Origin: Rhizobium sp. Root1203
Lineage (GTDB): Bacteria > Pseudomonadota > Alphaproteobacteria > Rhizobiales > Rhizobiaceae
NCBI RefSeq assembly: GCF_001424945.1
Contig: NZ_LMCW01000016.1
Coordinates: 1 to 64,000 of the forward strand
Direction of reading: 5' to 3'
DNA length: 64,000 nt
The first letter of the stretch is position 1; each line of letters begins with the position of its first letter. The translations under genes were made by a program, and so were the position numbers. Below are positions 41,519-50,248 of this stretch, piece by piece. Under the pieces are notes generated by a model, which ran no database searches, was not told the DNA's origin, and saw only the letters and a list, made by a program, of their open reading frames with translations.

Positions 41519-41545
41519 AATATACGACGTTTACGTTCACGTCAA
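41519..41545 (-). promoter_or_regulatory. etfBA promoter candidate with LiuR-like palindrome
   Basis: On the minus strand TTGACG (41545-41540) and TATATT (41524-41519) are 15 bases apart. TTTACGTTCACGTCAA (41530-41545) is a near-palindrome (12 of 16 positions symmetrical) similar to the TTTACGT-NN-ACGTAAA type sites of MerR-family LiuR regulators of acyl-CoA/ETF genes. A short spacer with a dyad inside is the MerR pattern. Inference only. Confidence 0.4.
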
Positions 41546-41554
41546 TAATCCAGA

Positions 41555-42343
41555 TTATCGCCTGTCCCATGGGAGGCGCGGGCGTGGCTGTTGGCCGGGT
41601 ATCGCCACCAACACAGGGGCAGTTCCGGGACGGTCCCTGACCGCTCTCGGCGTCACCACTTCGCGGTCCAACAGCGGCACGCCGCGGCGGCGCATGATAA
41701 CCACCAGCAAGCCGCCGGCGACGATGCCGCCGACATGCGCGCCCCAGGAAACGCCGCCGTCCGGATCGAGGGCGAGCATGACGAACTGCTGACCGATCCA
41801 GAGCACCAGCGGCACGAAGGCCGGCAACGGTAGCGGCACGCGCATGAACACCAGGACCCAGATCCTCACCCGCGGATGCAGCACCAGATAGGCGGCGACG
41901 ACACCGGAAATCGCGCCGGATGCGCCGATGAGGGGTGCTTCCGACGTCGTTCCCACGAGGCCGTGGCAAAGTGCGCCTGCAATCGCGCACAGGAGATAGA
42001 AGACCAGGAAGCGAACATGCCCCATCGCATCTTCGACATTGTCGCCGAAAACCCAGAGGAACAGCATGTTCGAAGCGAGGTGCCAGAAGCCCGAATGAAC
42101 GAAGGCATAGGTGATGTAGGTCAGCGGCTCCGGCACGAGTTCGAGCGACGGCGGGAGCACGGCATAGTCAAAGGCAACCGCCGGAATGTAGCCCAGACCG
42201 ACGAACGTCGCCTTCGACACCTGTTCGCTGGCAACTAGCCCGGTAAACAGCCAGACCACGATGTTGGCTGCAATCAACCCCAGGGTCACCCACTGGAGCT
42301 TGATGTGCTTCAGCGTATTGGCATCGTGCAGCGGTATGAACAT
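41555..42343 (-). CDS. Rhomboid-family intramembrane serine protease
   Basis: 262 residues with six or more hydrophobic helices. The catalytic dyad is S142 in GASGAISG and H203 in GAHVGGIVAGG; the oxyanion/HxxxN motif is in HSGFWHLASNMLF (around residues 83-92). The long C-terminal tail is basic and proline-rich. Substrate unknown. The gene lies upstream of etfBA on the same strand, but the 172-base gap with its own promoter suggests separate transcription. Confidence 0.9.
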   Translation of the reverse strand: MFIPLHDANTLKHIKLQWVTLGLIAANIVVWLFTGLVASEQVSKATFVGLGYIPAVAFDYAVLPPSLELVPEPLTYITYAFVHSGFWHLASNMLFLWVFGDNVEDAMGHVRFLVFYLLCAIAGALCHGLVGTTSEAPLIGASGAISGVVAAYLVLHPRVRIWVLVFMRVPLPLPAFVPLVLWIGQQFVMLALDPDGGVSWGAHVGGIVAGGLLVVIMRRRGVPLLDREVVTPRAVRDRPGTAPVLVAIPGQQPRPRLPWDRR

Positions 42344-42384
42344 GCAGGCCTGTCCCCGGGGTTCCTGTTAATCGGAGGGTGAGC

Positions 42385-42963
42385 CTATCTGTTTTTTCCC
42401 GGAACCCAAAGCACATCCGCAAGGCCGCGATCATTGGCATGACGTGCGGCGACGAAGAGGAAATCCGACAGCCGGTTGACATATTTCAACGCCGCCTCGC
42501 TGACGATTTCGCCCTTGCCGCGGGCGAGCGTCACCATCAGCCGCTCGGCACGGCGGGTGACGGTTCTGGCGAGATGCAGGTGGGCTGCCGCCGAATGGCC
42601 GCCGGGCAGAACGAATGATTTCAGCGGCTGCAGATCCGCGTTGAGCTGGTCGATATCGCTTTCGATCCGAGCCACCTGCGTTTCTACAATGCGCAGCGGC
42701 TCATGCGCGGGTGTTTCACCGGTATCCGGGGTCGCGAGATCGGCACCAAGGTCGAAGAGGTCGTTCTGGATCAGCATCAGCATGGCGTCGAGGACCGGCA
42801 TGCCCTGCATATGCAGGCGAGCGATGCCGATTGCGGAGTTGGCCTCGTCAATGGTGCCGTAGGCTTCAACTCGCAGGTCGTCCTTCAACCGGCGTGGACC
42901 GGAGACAAGCGCGGTCGTGCCGTCATCACCCGTCTTGGTATAGATCTTGTTAAGCTTGACCAT
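42385..42963 (-). CDS. Cob(I)alamin adenosyltransferase, PduO type
   Basis: Adenosylates cobalamin using ATP. 192 residues from ATG 42963; a longer frame to 42978 exists. The ATP-binding N-terminus KIYTKTGDDGTTAL, then EAYGTIDEANSAIG, FVLPGGHSAAAHLHLARTV and RRAERLMVTL are family motifs, and SDFLFVAARHAN closes it. In a vitamin B12-producing rhizobium it may serve cobalamin synthesis or salvage. Followed by the rhomboid gene. Confidence 0.92.
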   Translation of the reverse strand: MVKLNKIYTKTGDDGTTALVSGPRRLKDDLRVEAYGTIDEANSAIGIARLHMQGMPVLDAMLMLIQNDLFDLGADLATPDTGETPAHEPLRIVETQVARIESDIDQLNADLQPLKSFVLPGGHSAAAHLHLARTVTRRAERLMVTLARGKGEIVSEAALKYVNRLSDFLFVAARHANDRGLADVLWVPGKNR

Positions 42964-42987
42964 GCCACATCCTCCCACGTCTCGATA

Positions 42988-43191
42988 TCAGGTCGGGCGA
43001 CCGCCACCGGTCAGCCAGAGAGTCAGCATGATCAGAAACACCGCGATCGCCTGCAGGAGCACGCGCAGCTGCATCAGCTTGTTGGACGTGTTGGCGTCGC
43101 CTCCCTTCAGCATGTTGAAGAGGCCGCGGATCAGCACGATGGCAACGAGGCCCATGACGATGATCGCGAGAACGTAGGTGACCGTAGACAT
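42988..43191 (-). CDS. HIG1-domain twin-transmembrane protein
   Basis: 67 residues forming two transmembrane helices (about 4-26 and 44-62) joined by the conserved loop GLFNMLKGGDANTSNKLMQLR. This loop and QAIAVFLIML are typical of bacterial HIG1 (hypoxia-induced gene 1) proteins, which can associate with cytochrome oxidase. Lies 24 bases upstream of the adenosyltransferase gene and probably in its transcript. Confidence 0.8.
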   Translation of the reverse strand: MSTVTYVLAIIVMGLVAIVLIRGLFNMLKGGDANTSNKLMQLRVLLQAIAVFLIMLTLWLTGGGRPT

Positions 43192-43208
43192 TTCGTTGGC
43201 TTTCCTGG

Positions 43209-44042
43209 TCAGTCCATCCAGCGCATCAGACGGTAGAAGAGATCGGCGGGAAGCAGTCTCTTCAGTACCAGACCCTGCTTTGCCGGGGTGGTTACGGGGT
43301 AATGTGGTCTCGGGCGATCCGAGTTCAATGCATGTTTCAGGACGGAATAAACGGCGTCCGGGCCGAGCTTATGTCGGCTGGGCTGCCCCGATCCGTCAAG
43401 GCGCGCGAGCTGCCGGCGGTAATCGGTCGCATGCACCGAGTTCCTGATATCGATGTTTTCGTTCATCTTCGCGAGGGCATTGGCGGTGAAACGCGAGGTG
43501 ATCGGCCCCGGTTCAATCAGGCTCACGTGAATGCCGCTGCCCTGGAGCTCCATGCGCAGGGTAACGCTGAGACCCTCCAGCGCGAATTTCGAAGCCGTGT
43601 AGGCGCCGCGGTAGCGATAGGGCACTACGCCGAGGATCGACGAGCACTGGACGATTCGACCCTGGCCGCGCTTGCGCATCAGCGGGACGATTTGCCGCGT
43701 CAGGTCATGCCAGCCGAAAACGTTCGTTTCGAACTGCTCACGCAAGACATCGGTCTTCAGGTCCTCCACCGCGCCCGGCTGACCGTAGGCACCATTGTTG
43801 AACAGCGCATCGATGCGGCCGCCGCTTGCCGCGGTGACCTCCCGTACGAAGTCGGCGATCGAATCGGCATTCGCGTAATCCATGCGAAACGCCTCGATGC
43901 CGTCTGCTGCCAGGGACGCAAGATCTTCCCGCTTGCGAACGGTCGCGAACACACGCCAACCATCCGCTTTCAGGGCGCGGGCACAAAAAGCACCGATGCC
44001 GGACGAGCATCCGGTAACGATGATTGTACGCTGATCCGACAT
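43209..44042 (-). CDS. Short-chain dehydrogenase/reductase (SDR)
   Basis: 277 residues from ATG 44042. Cofactor motif TGCSSGIG at 10-17, a variant of NNAG (FNNGAYG), and the active site SSILG with YTASKFALEG. The C-terminal part, extended by about 60 residues (HYPVTTPAKQGLVLKRLLPADLFYRLMRW), is like that of retinol-dehydrogenase-type SDRs. Substrate unknown. Divergent from yihY, upstream of the HIG1 gene. Confidence 0.85.
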   Translation of the reverse strand: MSDQRTIIVTGCSSGIGAFCARALKADGWRVFATVRKREDLASLAADGIEAFRMDYANADSIADFVREVTAASGGRIDALFNNGAYGQPGAVEDLKTDVLREQFETNVFGWHDLTRQIVPLMRKRGQGRIVQCSSILGVVPYRYRGAYTASKFALEGLSVTLRMELQGSGIHVSLIEPGPITSRFTANALAKMNENIDIRNSVHATDYRRQLARLDGSGQPSRHKLGPDAVYSVLKHALNSDRPRPHYPVTTPAKQGLVLKRLLPADLFYRLMRWMD

Positions 44043-44119
44043 GGAATGATTCCTGTACAAAGTGGGACTCGTTTCCCATATTCGGACGGGCGACACAATG
44101 AGGAATGCCGGGAGCTGGA

Positions 44120-45034
44120 ATGCCGAAGATTTTTCGCATCTTCTATGATGTGGCCTATGACGCGATCTGGCACTTCATCGAAGATGACGGTTTCGCCATG
44201 GCAAGCCATGTTGCCTTGTCGAGCCTGCTCGCAGTCTTCCCTTTCCTGATCTTCGGGACGGCGCTTGCCAATTTTCTGGGTGCGGACCAGTTTTCCTCAA
44301 CGGCAGTTCACCTTGTCTTCGATACTTGGCCGGAGGCGATCGCCAAGCCGCTGGCCGACCAGGTCCTGCAGGTTCTGACCGTCCCGCGGGGCGGCCTGCT
44401 GACGATTTCCGTGCTGGCCGCAGCCTACTTCGCCTCGAACGGCGTGGAGGCGTTGCGAATCTCGCTCAACCGCGCCTATCGCGTCCAGGAGACGCGTCCC
44501 TGGTATTTCACCAGACTTGCCAGCCTCGGCTACGTGCTGATTGCGGTCGTGATATTCGCGGCCATCAGCATTCTGTTGGTGGCGGTGCCGTTGGCGCTCG
44601 ATTATGCCCGCCGATGGTTTCCGTTGTTTGCCGATACGCTCGATGTGGTCTTCGACTGGCGTATCTACGGCACGCTGTTCGTTCTGACGGTTGGCCTTTT
44701 CGTTGCACATCTCTGGTTGCCTGCCGGACGCCGAAGGATTCTCGATGTCGTGCCGGGCGTGCTGCTGACGCTGATCTGCTGGTTTGTCGGGGCCCTGATC
44801 TTTGCCTACTACCTTGCGACATTCGCCAATTACACGGCGACCTATGCCGGTCTTGCCTCGGTGATGATCGCCCTGATTTTTCTCTACATGATCGGGGTGA
44901 TCTTCATCATCGGCGCGGAGATAAATGCGGCGCTGATGAAGTTCCGCGTTCGCGCGATCTTCAATCACAATTTCCTGAGCGGCCAGGGCTCGAAGGCGTC
45001 AAAGCCCGACAAGATGGCGGATGTCGGCCACTGA
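44120..45034 (+). CDS. YihY/BrkB family inner-membrane protein
   Basis: 304 residues from ATG 44120, with GGGAG six bases upstream; ATG 44105 would add five. Six predicted helices follow a short cytoplasmic N-terminus, with the family blocks ASHVALSSLLAVFPFLIF, FASNGVEALRISLNRAY, WLPAGRRRILDVVPG and YAGLASVMIALIFLYMIGVIFIIGAEINA. Once thought to be RNase BN, the family has unknown transport-like function. Its 3' end overlaps the convergent gluQ by 36 bases. Confidence 0.88.
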   Translation: MPKIFRIFYDVAYDAIWHFIEDDGFAMASHVALSSLLAVFPFLIFGTALANFLGADQFSSTAVHLVFDTWPEAIAKPLADQVLQVLTVPRGGLLTISVLAAAYFASNGVEALRISLNRAYRVQETRPWYFTRLASLGYVLIAVVIFAAISILLVAVPLALDYARRWFPLFADTLDVVFDWRIYGTLFVLTVGLFVAHLWLPAGRRRILDVVPGVLLTLICWFVGALIFAYYLATFANYTATYAGLASVMIALIFLYMIGVIFIIGAEINAALMKFRVRAIFNHNFLSGQGSKASKPDKMADVGH

Positions 45035-45877
45035 CTGGCCCTTGTCGCGCAGTTCCGCAAGACCTGTGTCACGCTCGCTCTTGGAGAGCTTGCGGCCGTC
45101 GCTGCCGACGATCAGGCGGTGATGATGATATGTCGGTGCCGGCAGATCGAGGAGAGCCTGCAGCAGCCGGTGTACCGAAGTTGCGTGGAAGAGGTCGAGC
45201 CCGCGCACGACATGCGTAACTGCCTGGAGCGCATCATCGACGACGACGGAGAGGTGGTAGCTCGACGGCGCATCGGATCGCGACAGGACCACATCCCCCC
45301 ATGCGCTGGGATCGGCGGCGATTTCGCCTTTCTCTCCGTCGCCCGTTTCCGTCCAGGACAGTTTGCCAACGAGCGCCAGCGTCTTTTCCATGTCGAGCCG
45401 CCAGGCGTGCTTCCGCCCGGAGGTCAGCAGGCGCTGCCGGTTGGCCTCGGAACGATCGCGGTCGTCCGGCGGATAGAGCGGCGAACCGTCGGGGTCGCGC
45501 GGCCATCGTGCGCCTGTGTCTTGCGAGGCTAAAACGCGCGCCTTGACTTCGCCGCGGGTCAGAAAAGAGGGGTAGGCAAGCCCGCGAGCGACAAGTCGGT
45601 CCAATGCGGCCTGGTAATCTGCGAAATGTTCGGACTGCCGCCTAGCCGGCATCTCCCAGCCGATGCCGAGCCAATTGAGATCGGCATAGATGCCGGCCTC
45701 GAATTCGGGTGTACAACGGGCCAGATCGATGTCTTCGATGCGTAGCAGCAAGCGTCCGCCGGCCGCGTTCGCCATGTCGCGGTTGACGAAGGCCGAGAAG
45801 GCGTGACCGAGGTGCAGGGGCCCGTTGGGGCTGGGCGCAAAACGGAAGACGGGCTTTTGACGGAGATTCTCGATCAT
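44999..45877 (-). CDS. gluQ: Glutamyl-Q tRNA(Asp) synthetase
   Basis: Truncated glutamyl-tRNA synthetase paralogue that attaches glutamate to queuosine in the anticodon of tRNA-Asp. 292 residues from ATG 45877. HIGH-type motif FAPSPNGPLHLGHA and KMSKS-type KLSKSERD are present; the C-terminal anticodon-binding domain of GluRS is absent. No four-cysteine zinc cluster is visible. Divergent from the alkA-like gene and overlapping yihY at the 3' end. Confidence 0.9.
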   Translation of the reverse strand: MIENLRQKPVFRFAPSPNGPLHLGHAFSAFVNRDMANAAGGRLLLRIEDIDLARCTPEFEAGIYADLNWLGIGWEMPARRQSEHFADYQAALDRLVARGLAYPSFLTRGEVKARVLASQDTGARWPRDPDGSPLYPPDDRDRSEANRQRLLTSGRKHAWRLDMEKTLALVGKLSWTETGDGEKGEIAADPSAWGDVVLSRSDAPSSYHLSVVVDDALQAVTHVVRGLDLFHATSVHRLLQALLDLPAPTYHHHRLIVGSDGRKLSKSERDTGLAELRDKGQSVADIRHLVGL

Positions 45878-45917
45878 GCTGTCTTCTGCCACGGATTCGA
45901 AACGATCGCGAGGAAGC

Positions 45918-46562
45918 GTGGAAATCATTCGCAGTGACGAGGATGTCAGACAAGGGCTGGAGCGGCTGCTTCGCCTCGATCCCCGGCTTGTCTCGATCGC
46001 CGCAGAGGCGGGTTCCCTGCCGCTGCGGCTGCGCGAGCCCGGCTTCGAAGGGCTGGCGCATATCATCGTTTCGCAGATGGTGTCGCGCGCCAGCGCCGAG
46101 GCGATCTGGCGTCGGATGCTGCCGGCCGAAGGGATACTGACGGCGGAAAACTACGCCCTGTTCCATCCCGAGGCCTGGCGGGAGTTCGGTCTGTCGCGCG
46201 CCAAGGCCGAGACCCTGTCGCGCATCGCAGAGGCAGTCGTGTCCGGCGGCCTTGATTTGGCAGGGCTCTCCGGCAAGCCGCAGGCCGAGGCGCTGGCCGA
46301 ATTGACGGCGCTGAAGGGCGTCGGCCCGTGGACTGCACAGGTGTATCTTATGTTCTGCGGCGGTCACGTCGACGTTTTTCCCTCCGGCGACGTGGCGCTT
46401 CAGAACGCCGTGGCTGCGGCATTCGGTCTCTCGGAGCGACCCGATCCAAAAAAACTTGCAGTGCTGGCAGAGGCGTGGTCGCCGTGGAGATCCGTCGCGG
46501 CCCGGCTGTTCTGGGCTTATTATGCCGTAAAGCTCGGGCGCGGCCTGCTGCCCGTGGCCTGA
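45918..46562 (+). CDS. DNA-3-methyladenine glycosylase II (AlkA type)
   Basis: Base-excision repair of alkylated purines. I choose GTG 45918 (CGAGG four bases upstream), giving 214 residues beginning MEIIRSDEDV; ATG 45876 would add 14. Helix-hairpin-helix LKGVGPWTAQVYLMF, followed by the catalytic aspartate in VFPSGDVALQ. REPGFEGLAHIIVSQMVS is the N-terminal family block. Single-domain bacterial AlkA without the E. coli N-terminal extension. Confidence 0.87.
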   Translation: MEIIRSDEDVRQGLERLLRLDPRLVSIAAEAGSLPLRLREPGFEGLAHIIVSQMVSRASAEAIWRRMLPAEGILTAENYALFHPEAWREFGLSRAKAETLSRIAEAVVSGGLDLAGLSGKPQAEALAELTALKGVGPWTAQVYLMFCGGHVDVFPSGDVALQNAVAAAFGLSERPDPKKLAVLAEAWSPWRSVAARLFWAYYAVKLGRGLLPVA

Positions 46563-46673
46563 AGTGCCGCACTTATAAAAGCCATGGTGTTGCTTGAATT
46601 TATTGGACTTCACAATGCCGTCACAACCGGCCTAATATAAGGATGCAGATGCCGAATCGATCAGGAGAGTCCC

Positions 46674-47231
46674 TTGACGATTGCAGTCTCCCCCCAGGCC
46701 CTGCCAGCGCTCGTCCTGAACGCTGACTACAGGCCACTGAGTTATTATCCCTTGTCGCTCTGGTCCTGGCAGGACGCGATCAAGGCGGTCTTTCTTGACC
46801 GTGTGAATATCATAGCAGAGTACGAACACTCGGTATCTTCCCCGAGCTTTTCCATGCGGCTTCCAAGTGTCGTGTGCCTGAAGACCTACGTTCAGCCATC
46901 CCGCAATCCGGCCTTTACGCGGTTCAACGTGTTCCTGCGGGACAGGTTCGAGTGCCAGTATTGCGGCGAGCATGACGATCTGACCTTCGACCATGTGATC
47001 CCGCGCGCCCATGGCGGCGAGACGACCTGGCAGAATGTCGTGGCTGCTTGTTCCCCCTGCAATCTCAGAAAGGGCAGCAAGCTGCCGAAGCAGGCCGGCA
47101 TGTTCCCGCATCAGAAGCCCTATCAGCCGACGGTGCAGGATCTGCACAACAACGGCCGGCTTTTCCCGCCAAACTATCTGCACGACAGCTGGCTCGACTA
47201 TCTCTATTGGGATAGCGAACTGCAGCCCTGA
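46674..47231 (+). CDS. HNH endonuclease family protein
   Basis: 185 residues starting at TTG 46674 with GGAGAG about five bases upstream. The N-terminal LVLNADYRPLSYYPLSLWSW is conserved in chromosomal alphaproteobacterial HNH proteins. The nuclease domain has zinc cysteines C94, C97, C126 and C129, the DH pair at 106-107 in FDHVIPRAHGG and N121/N130. It is probably a DNA-acting housekeeping enzyme rather than a homing endonuclease, since it is a stand-alone full gene. Confidence 0.87.
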   Translation: MTIAVSPQALPALVLNADYRPLSYYPLSLWSWQDAIKAVFLDRVNIIAEYEHSVSSPSFSMRLPSVVCLKTYVQPSRNPAFTRFNVFLRDRFECQYCGEHDDLTFDHVIPRAHGGETTWQNVVAACSPCNLRKGSKLPKQAGMFPHQKPYQPTVQDLHNNGRLFPPNYLHDSWLDYLYWDSELQP

Positions 47232-47254
47232 TCAGTTTTCGATCAGCGTGAGGC

Positions 47255-47767
47255 TCAAGCCGATCTGCGCACGCCGATGAAGGCCAAGGCTGCCAGAAGG
47301 ATGCTTGCGATGACGTTCCAGCCGGCGAAGGAAAGCCCCAGAACGCGCAGCGCCGCGTCCGTGCAGGATGGGCCCTTGATCGTATTGAGTTCCGTGAGCA
47401 AATCGCCCGCGTTCTGAGACATGCTGCTGGCGGTGGTCGAGCAGGTAGCAGGACCTGCCCAGAAGTGCCATTCGACACCCGTGTGGTAGATGCCCATGCC
47501 CGCGCCGACGACCATCAGCATGCCGCCGGCAAGCAGGAATGTGCGGCCGATCCAGTTCGGCAGACCGATGGCCGACGCGAGAGCGCCGATGATGACGATC
47601 GGGATGCCGTAATAGTAGGGCTGGCGCTGCATCAGGCAGAGCGCGCAGGGAATGTAACCGCCGATATATTGGAAACCGAGCGCGGTGCCGACGACGATCG
47701 CCATGCCTGTCGCAAGCAGGATCGAATAGAGGAAGGCCGGGCGGCGGAGGGAGAACGAGGCGGTCAT
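47255..47767 (-). CDS. dsbB: Disulfide bond formation protein B
   Basis: Inner-membrane quinone reductase that reoxidises DsbA-like thiol oxidases. 170 residues with four helices. First periplasmic cysteine pair C41-AL-C44; second loop cysteines C109 and C135. GGYIPCALCLMQRQPYY is characteristic. Four cysteines in the right positions suggest a functional enzyme. Lies 22 bases downstream of the YqaA-like gene. Confidence 0.9.
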   Translation of the reverse strand: MTASFSLRRPAFLYSILLATGMAIVVGTALGFQYIGGYIPCALCLMQRQPYYYGIPIVIIGALASAIGLPNWIGRTFLLAGGMLMVVGAGMGIYHTGVEWHFWAGPATCSTTASSMSQNAGDLLTELNTIKGPSCTDAALRVLGLSFAGWNVIASILLAALAFIGVRRSA

Positions 47768-47789
47768 GCAGGAGCTCCGGGCGTATGGC

Positions 47790-48386
47790 TCAGTGGGCTA
47801 ATAGTTTGTAGGCGATGCCGAGGGCGATCAGGACGGCGGCGCCAATGCCGGCAATCTGGCCGAGGCGCTTCTCGATGAAATCGCGGATCGGCTCGCCATA
47901 GCGGCGAAGCAGCCAGGCGAGAAACAGGAAGCGGGCGCCGCGGGCGACGATCGCCGACACAACGAAGAAGCCGAGGTTCATGTGAATGACGCCGGCGAGA
48001 ATCGTCACCACCTTGATCGGCGGCAGGTGTGCCAGCCCCGAGGTCACCAGGAGCAAAAGTAGGATTTCCCACTCGTCGTGAATGTAGACCCTCAGCTGTT
48101 CGAATGCGTCGAGCTTGCCGTAGAATTCGAGAACGGGGCGGGCGACCGCATCATAGGCGTAGTAGCCGAGCATCCAGCCGGCGATGCCGCCGAGAACCGA
48201 GGCTACAGTCGCTACCAGTGCATATCGGTAGGCACGCTCGGGCTTTGCGAGTGCCATCGGCAAGAAGAGAACGTCGGCCGGAACCAAAAAGATGGAGCTC
48301 TCGACGAAGGCGATAACGGCAAGCCAGACTTCCGCCGATTTGCGGGCGGCAAGCGACATGGTCCAGTCGTACAGTCTGCGAAGCAT
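47790..48386 (-). CDS. YqaA family membrane protein (VTT/DedA-like fold)
   Basis: 198 residues, five or so helices. FVESSIFLVPADVLFLPMALAKPERA is the re-entrant loop block of YqaA proteins. LLLVTSGLAHLPPIKVVTILAGV and the basic segment FLAWLLRRYGEPIRDFIEKR follow. The wider VTT/DedA superfamily includes lipid scramblases and transport-like proteins; the role of YqaA is unclear. Operon-like with dsbB. Confidence 0.85.
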   Translation of the reverse strand: MLRRLYDWTMSLAARKSAEVWLAVIAFVESSIFLVPADVLFLPMALAKPERAYRYALVATVASVLGGIAGWMLGYYAYDAVARPVLEFYGKLDAFEQLRVYIHDEWEILLLLLVTSGLAHLPPIKVVTILAGVIHMNLGFFVVSAIVARGARFLFLAWLLRRYGEPIRDFIEKRLGQIAGIGAAVLIALGIAYKLLAH

Positions 48387-48514
48387 TCCGATCCTTTCGC
48401 GTTGGGTGCATGAGCTTTATGGGGCGCGCATCCGCCTGTAAATGCTTGCTGTGTCGTTCATGCGGCGGTGCGGCGAAAAATTCTTCGTGATCGGCGGACC
48501 GGTTCCGGGGAAAA

Positions 48515-50248
48515 TCAGGACGCGACGTGCGTCTGGCGCATGACGTTCATCTCGGTTCGCTCGCGGGCCATTTCGCTGACCGCCTGGCGCAGGGTTGGGT
48601 GCTTGGCGGTGAACATGTTGAAGTCGCGTCGTTCCAGAACGAAGAACTGGCAAAAGTCGACCGCAACGACGTCGGCCGTGCGGCGGCCGCCGCTCAAAAG
48701 CGCCATCTCTCCGAAGAATGCACCCGGCTCCAGCCGGATCGGTTCTCCGGGGAGCTGCACTTCGACCGCACCCGACGAGAGAAAATACATGCCGTCACCG
48801 CGGTCGCCCTTCCTCATCACGCGCTCGCCGGGCAGGGCGGATTTCGGACGGAAGAGGAGAAGCAATTCCTCCTGTGAGTCCTCGTCGACCTTGGCGAATA
48901 ACGGAAAGGTTTCGATCAGCTCCTGGATTTCCAATTGATGCTGACGCTGCCGTTCCTCATTCAGCCCACGGATCTTTTCGAGCTCGCGGCCGAGCGCTTC
49001 GTGCCGGTGATGACCGAAGCGGGCGTAGAGGGCGGGCCATCGCTGATGCGCATGCGTATCCAACACTTGCGCGCCGACGCAAACAAGCGGGTTCAAGGTG
49101 ATCGATATGATGGCGGCGGCCAGGATGACATCCTGCCCCTCGCGTGGCAGCAAGCCGAGCGAAACGCCGAGGCTTGCGAGGATAAAGGAAAACTCGCCGA
49201 TCTGCGCAAGGCCGCCCGCCACCGTAAGGCCCATGCCGATGGGATAACGCAGCAGCGCGACGACGGCGAAGGAGACGATCGCCTTGCCCACGATGATCAG
49301 CGCGAGCGCGGCAAGAACGGCCATCGGCTCGCGCACGAGAATCGAGGGATCGAACAGCATGCCGACCGAAACGAAGAAGAGTACCGAAAAGGCATTCTGC
49401 AATGGCAGGGAATCGGCCGCGGCCCGGTGGCTGAGATTGGATTCGCTCATGACGACGCCCGCGAAGAAGGCGCCAAGCGCAAAGGAGACACCGAAAATCT
49501 GCGCCGAGCCGAACGCAATGCCGAGCGCGATCGCCAGAACGGTCAGCGTGAAGAGCTCGCGCGATCCAGTCCGTGCGACGCGGGTCAGGAGCCAGGGCAC
49601 GACTTTCGGCCCCAGGAAGATCGCCATGACGGCAAATGCGCCGACCTTCAGCAGCGTGAGCGCGATGGTCAAGAGCAGCGGCAGACCTGCGCCATGGGTT
49701 GTACTTGCGGCCGCGTGGCCGCCGAGCAGTTCGGCAAAGGCAGGCAGAAGCACAAGCGCGAGGACCATCGCCAGATCCTCGACGATCAGCCAGCCCACGG
49801 CGACGCGTCCGCTTGCCGAGTCGACGAGGTTGTGCTCCTCGAGTGCCTTGAGGAGCACAACGGTGCTGGCCACGGAAAGGCTGAGGCCGAAGACGATGCC
49901 GGCGCCCAGCCCCCAGCCCCACCATTCCGCCAGGCCGATGCCGAGGAGTGTTACGACCAGGATCTGGACGATTGCGCCAGGCACGGCAACGCCGCGTACG
50001 GCAAGCAGGTCGGCGGCTGAGAAATGCAGGCCGACGCCGAACATCAACAGGATGACGCCCATCTCCGCCAGCTGGCCGGCAAGGCCTGCATCGGCAATAA
50101 AGCCGGGCGTGATCGGACCCATGGCGATGCCGGCCACAAGATATCCGACCAACGGCGGGAGCCGCAACCGATCGGCGATGTAGCCGAGCAACGCCGCGCA
50201 GACAAAGCTGACGGCTACGGTGGCGATAAGCGATACTTCCTGATGCAC
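48515..50248 (-). CDS. Monovalent cation:proton antiporter (CPA2) fused to a cyclic-nucleotide-binding domain
   Basis: 577 residues from GTG 50248 with AGGGAAAG upstream. Twelve or so helices of a Kef/YbaL-type Na+/H+ exchanger domain fill residues 1-395 (VGYLVAGIAMGP, GLSLSVASTVVLLKALEE, ALGAFFAGVVMSESNLSHRA). The C-terminal part (about 430-560) is a CAP-like cNMP-binding domain with RVMRKGDRGDGMYFL and AFFGEMALLSGGRRTADV, the phosphate-binding cassette with its R and T-A. A TrkA-N/KTN domain, common in KefB, is lacking. Cyclic-nucleotide gating is inferred from the domain, not shown. Confidence 0.87.
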   Translation of the reverse strand: MHQEVSLIATVAVSFVCAALLGYIADRLRLPPLVGYLVAGIAMGPITPGFIADAGLAGQLAEMGVILLMFGVGLHFSAADLLAVRGVAVPGAIVQILVVTLLGIGLAEWWGWGLGAGIVFGLSLSVASTVVLLKALEEHNLVDSASGRVAVGWLIVEDLAMVLALVLLPAFAELLGGHAAASTTHGAGLPLLLTIALTLLKVGAFAVMAIFLGPKVVPWLLTRVARTGSRELFTLTVLAIALGIAFGSAQIFGVSFALGAFFAGVVMSESNLSHRAAADSLPLQNAFSVLFFVSVGMLFDPSILVREPMAVLAALALIIVGKAIVSFAVVALLRYPIGMGLTVAGGLAQIGEFSFILASLGVSLGLLPREGQDVILAAAIISITLNPLVCVGAQVLDTHAHQRWPALYARFGHHRHEALGRELEKIRGLNEERQRQHQLEIQELIETFPLFAKVDEDSQEELLLLFRPKSALPGERVMRKGDRGDGMYFLSSGAVEVQLPGEPIRLEPGAFFGEMALLSGGRRTADVVAVDFCQFFVLERRDFNMFTAKHPTLRQAVSEMARERTEMNVMRQTHVAS

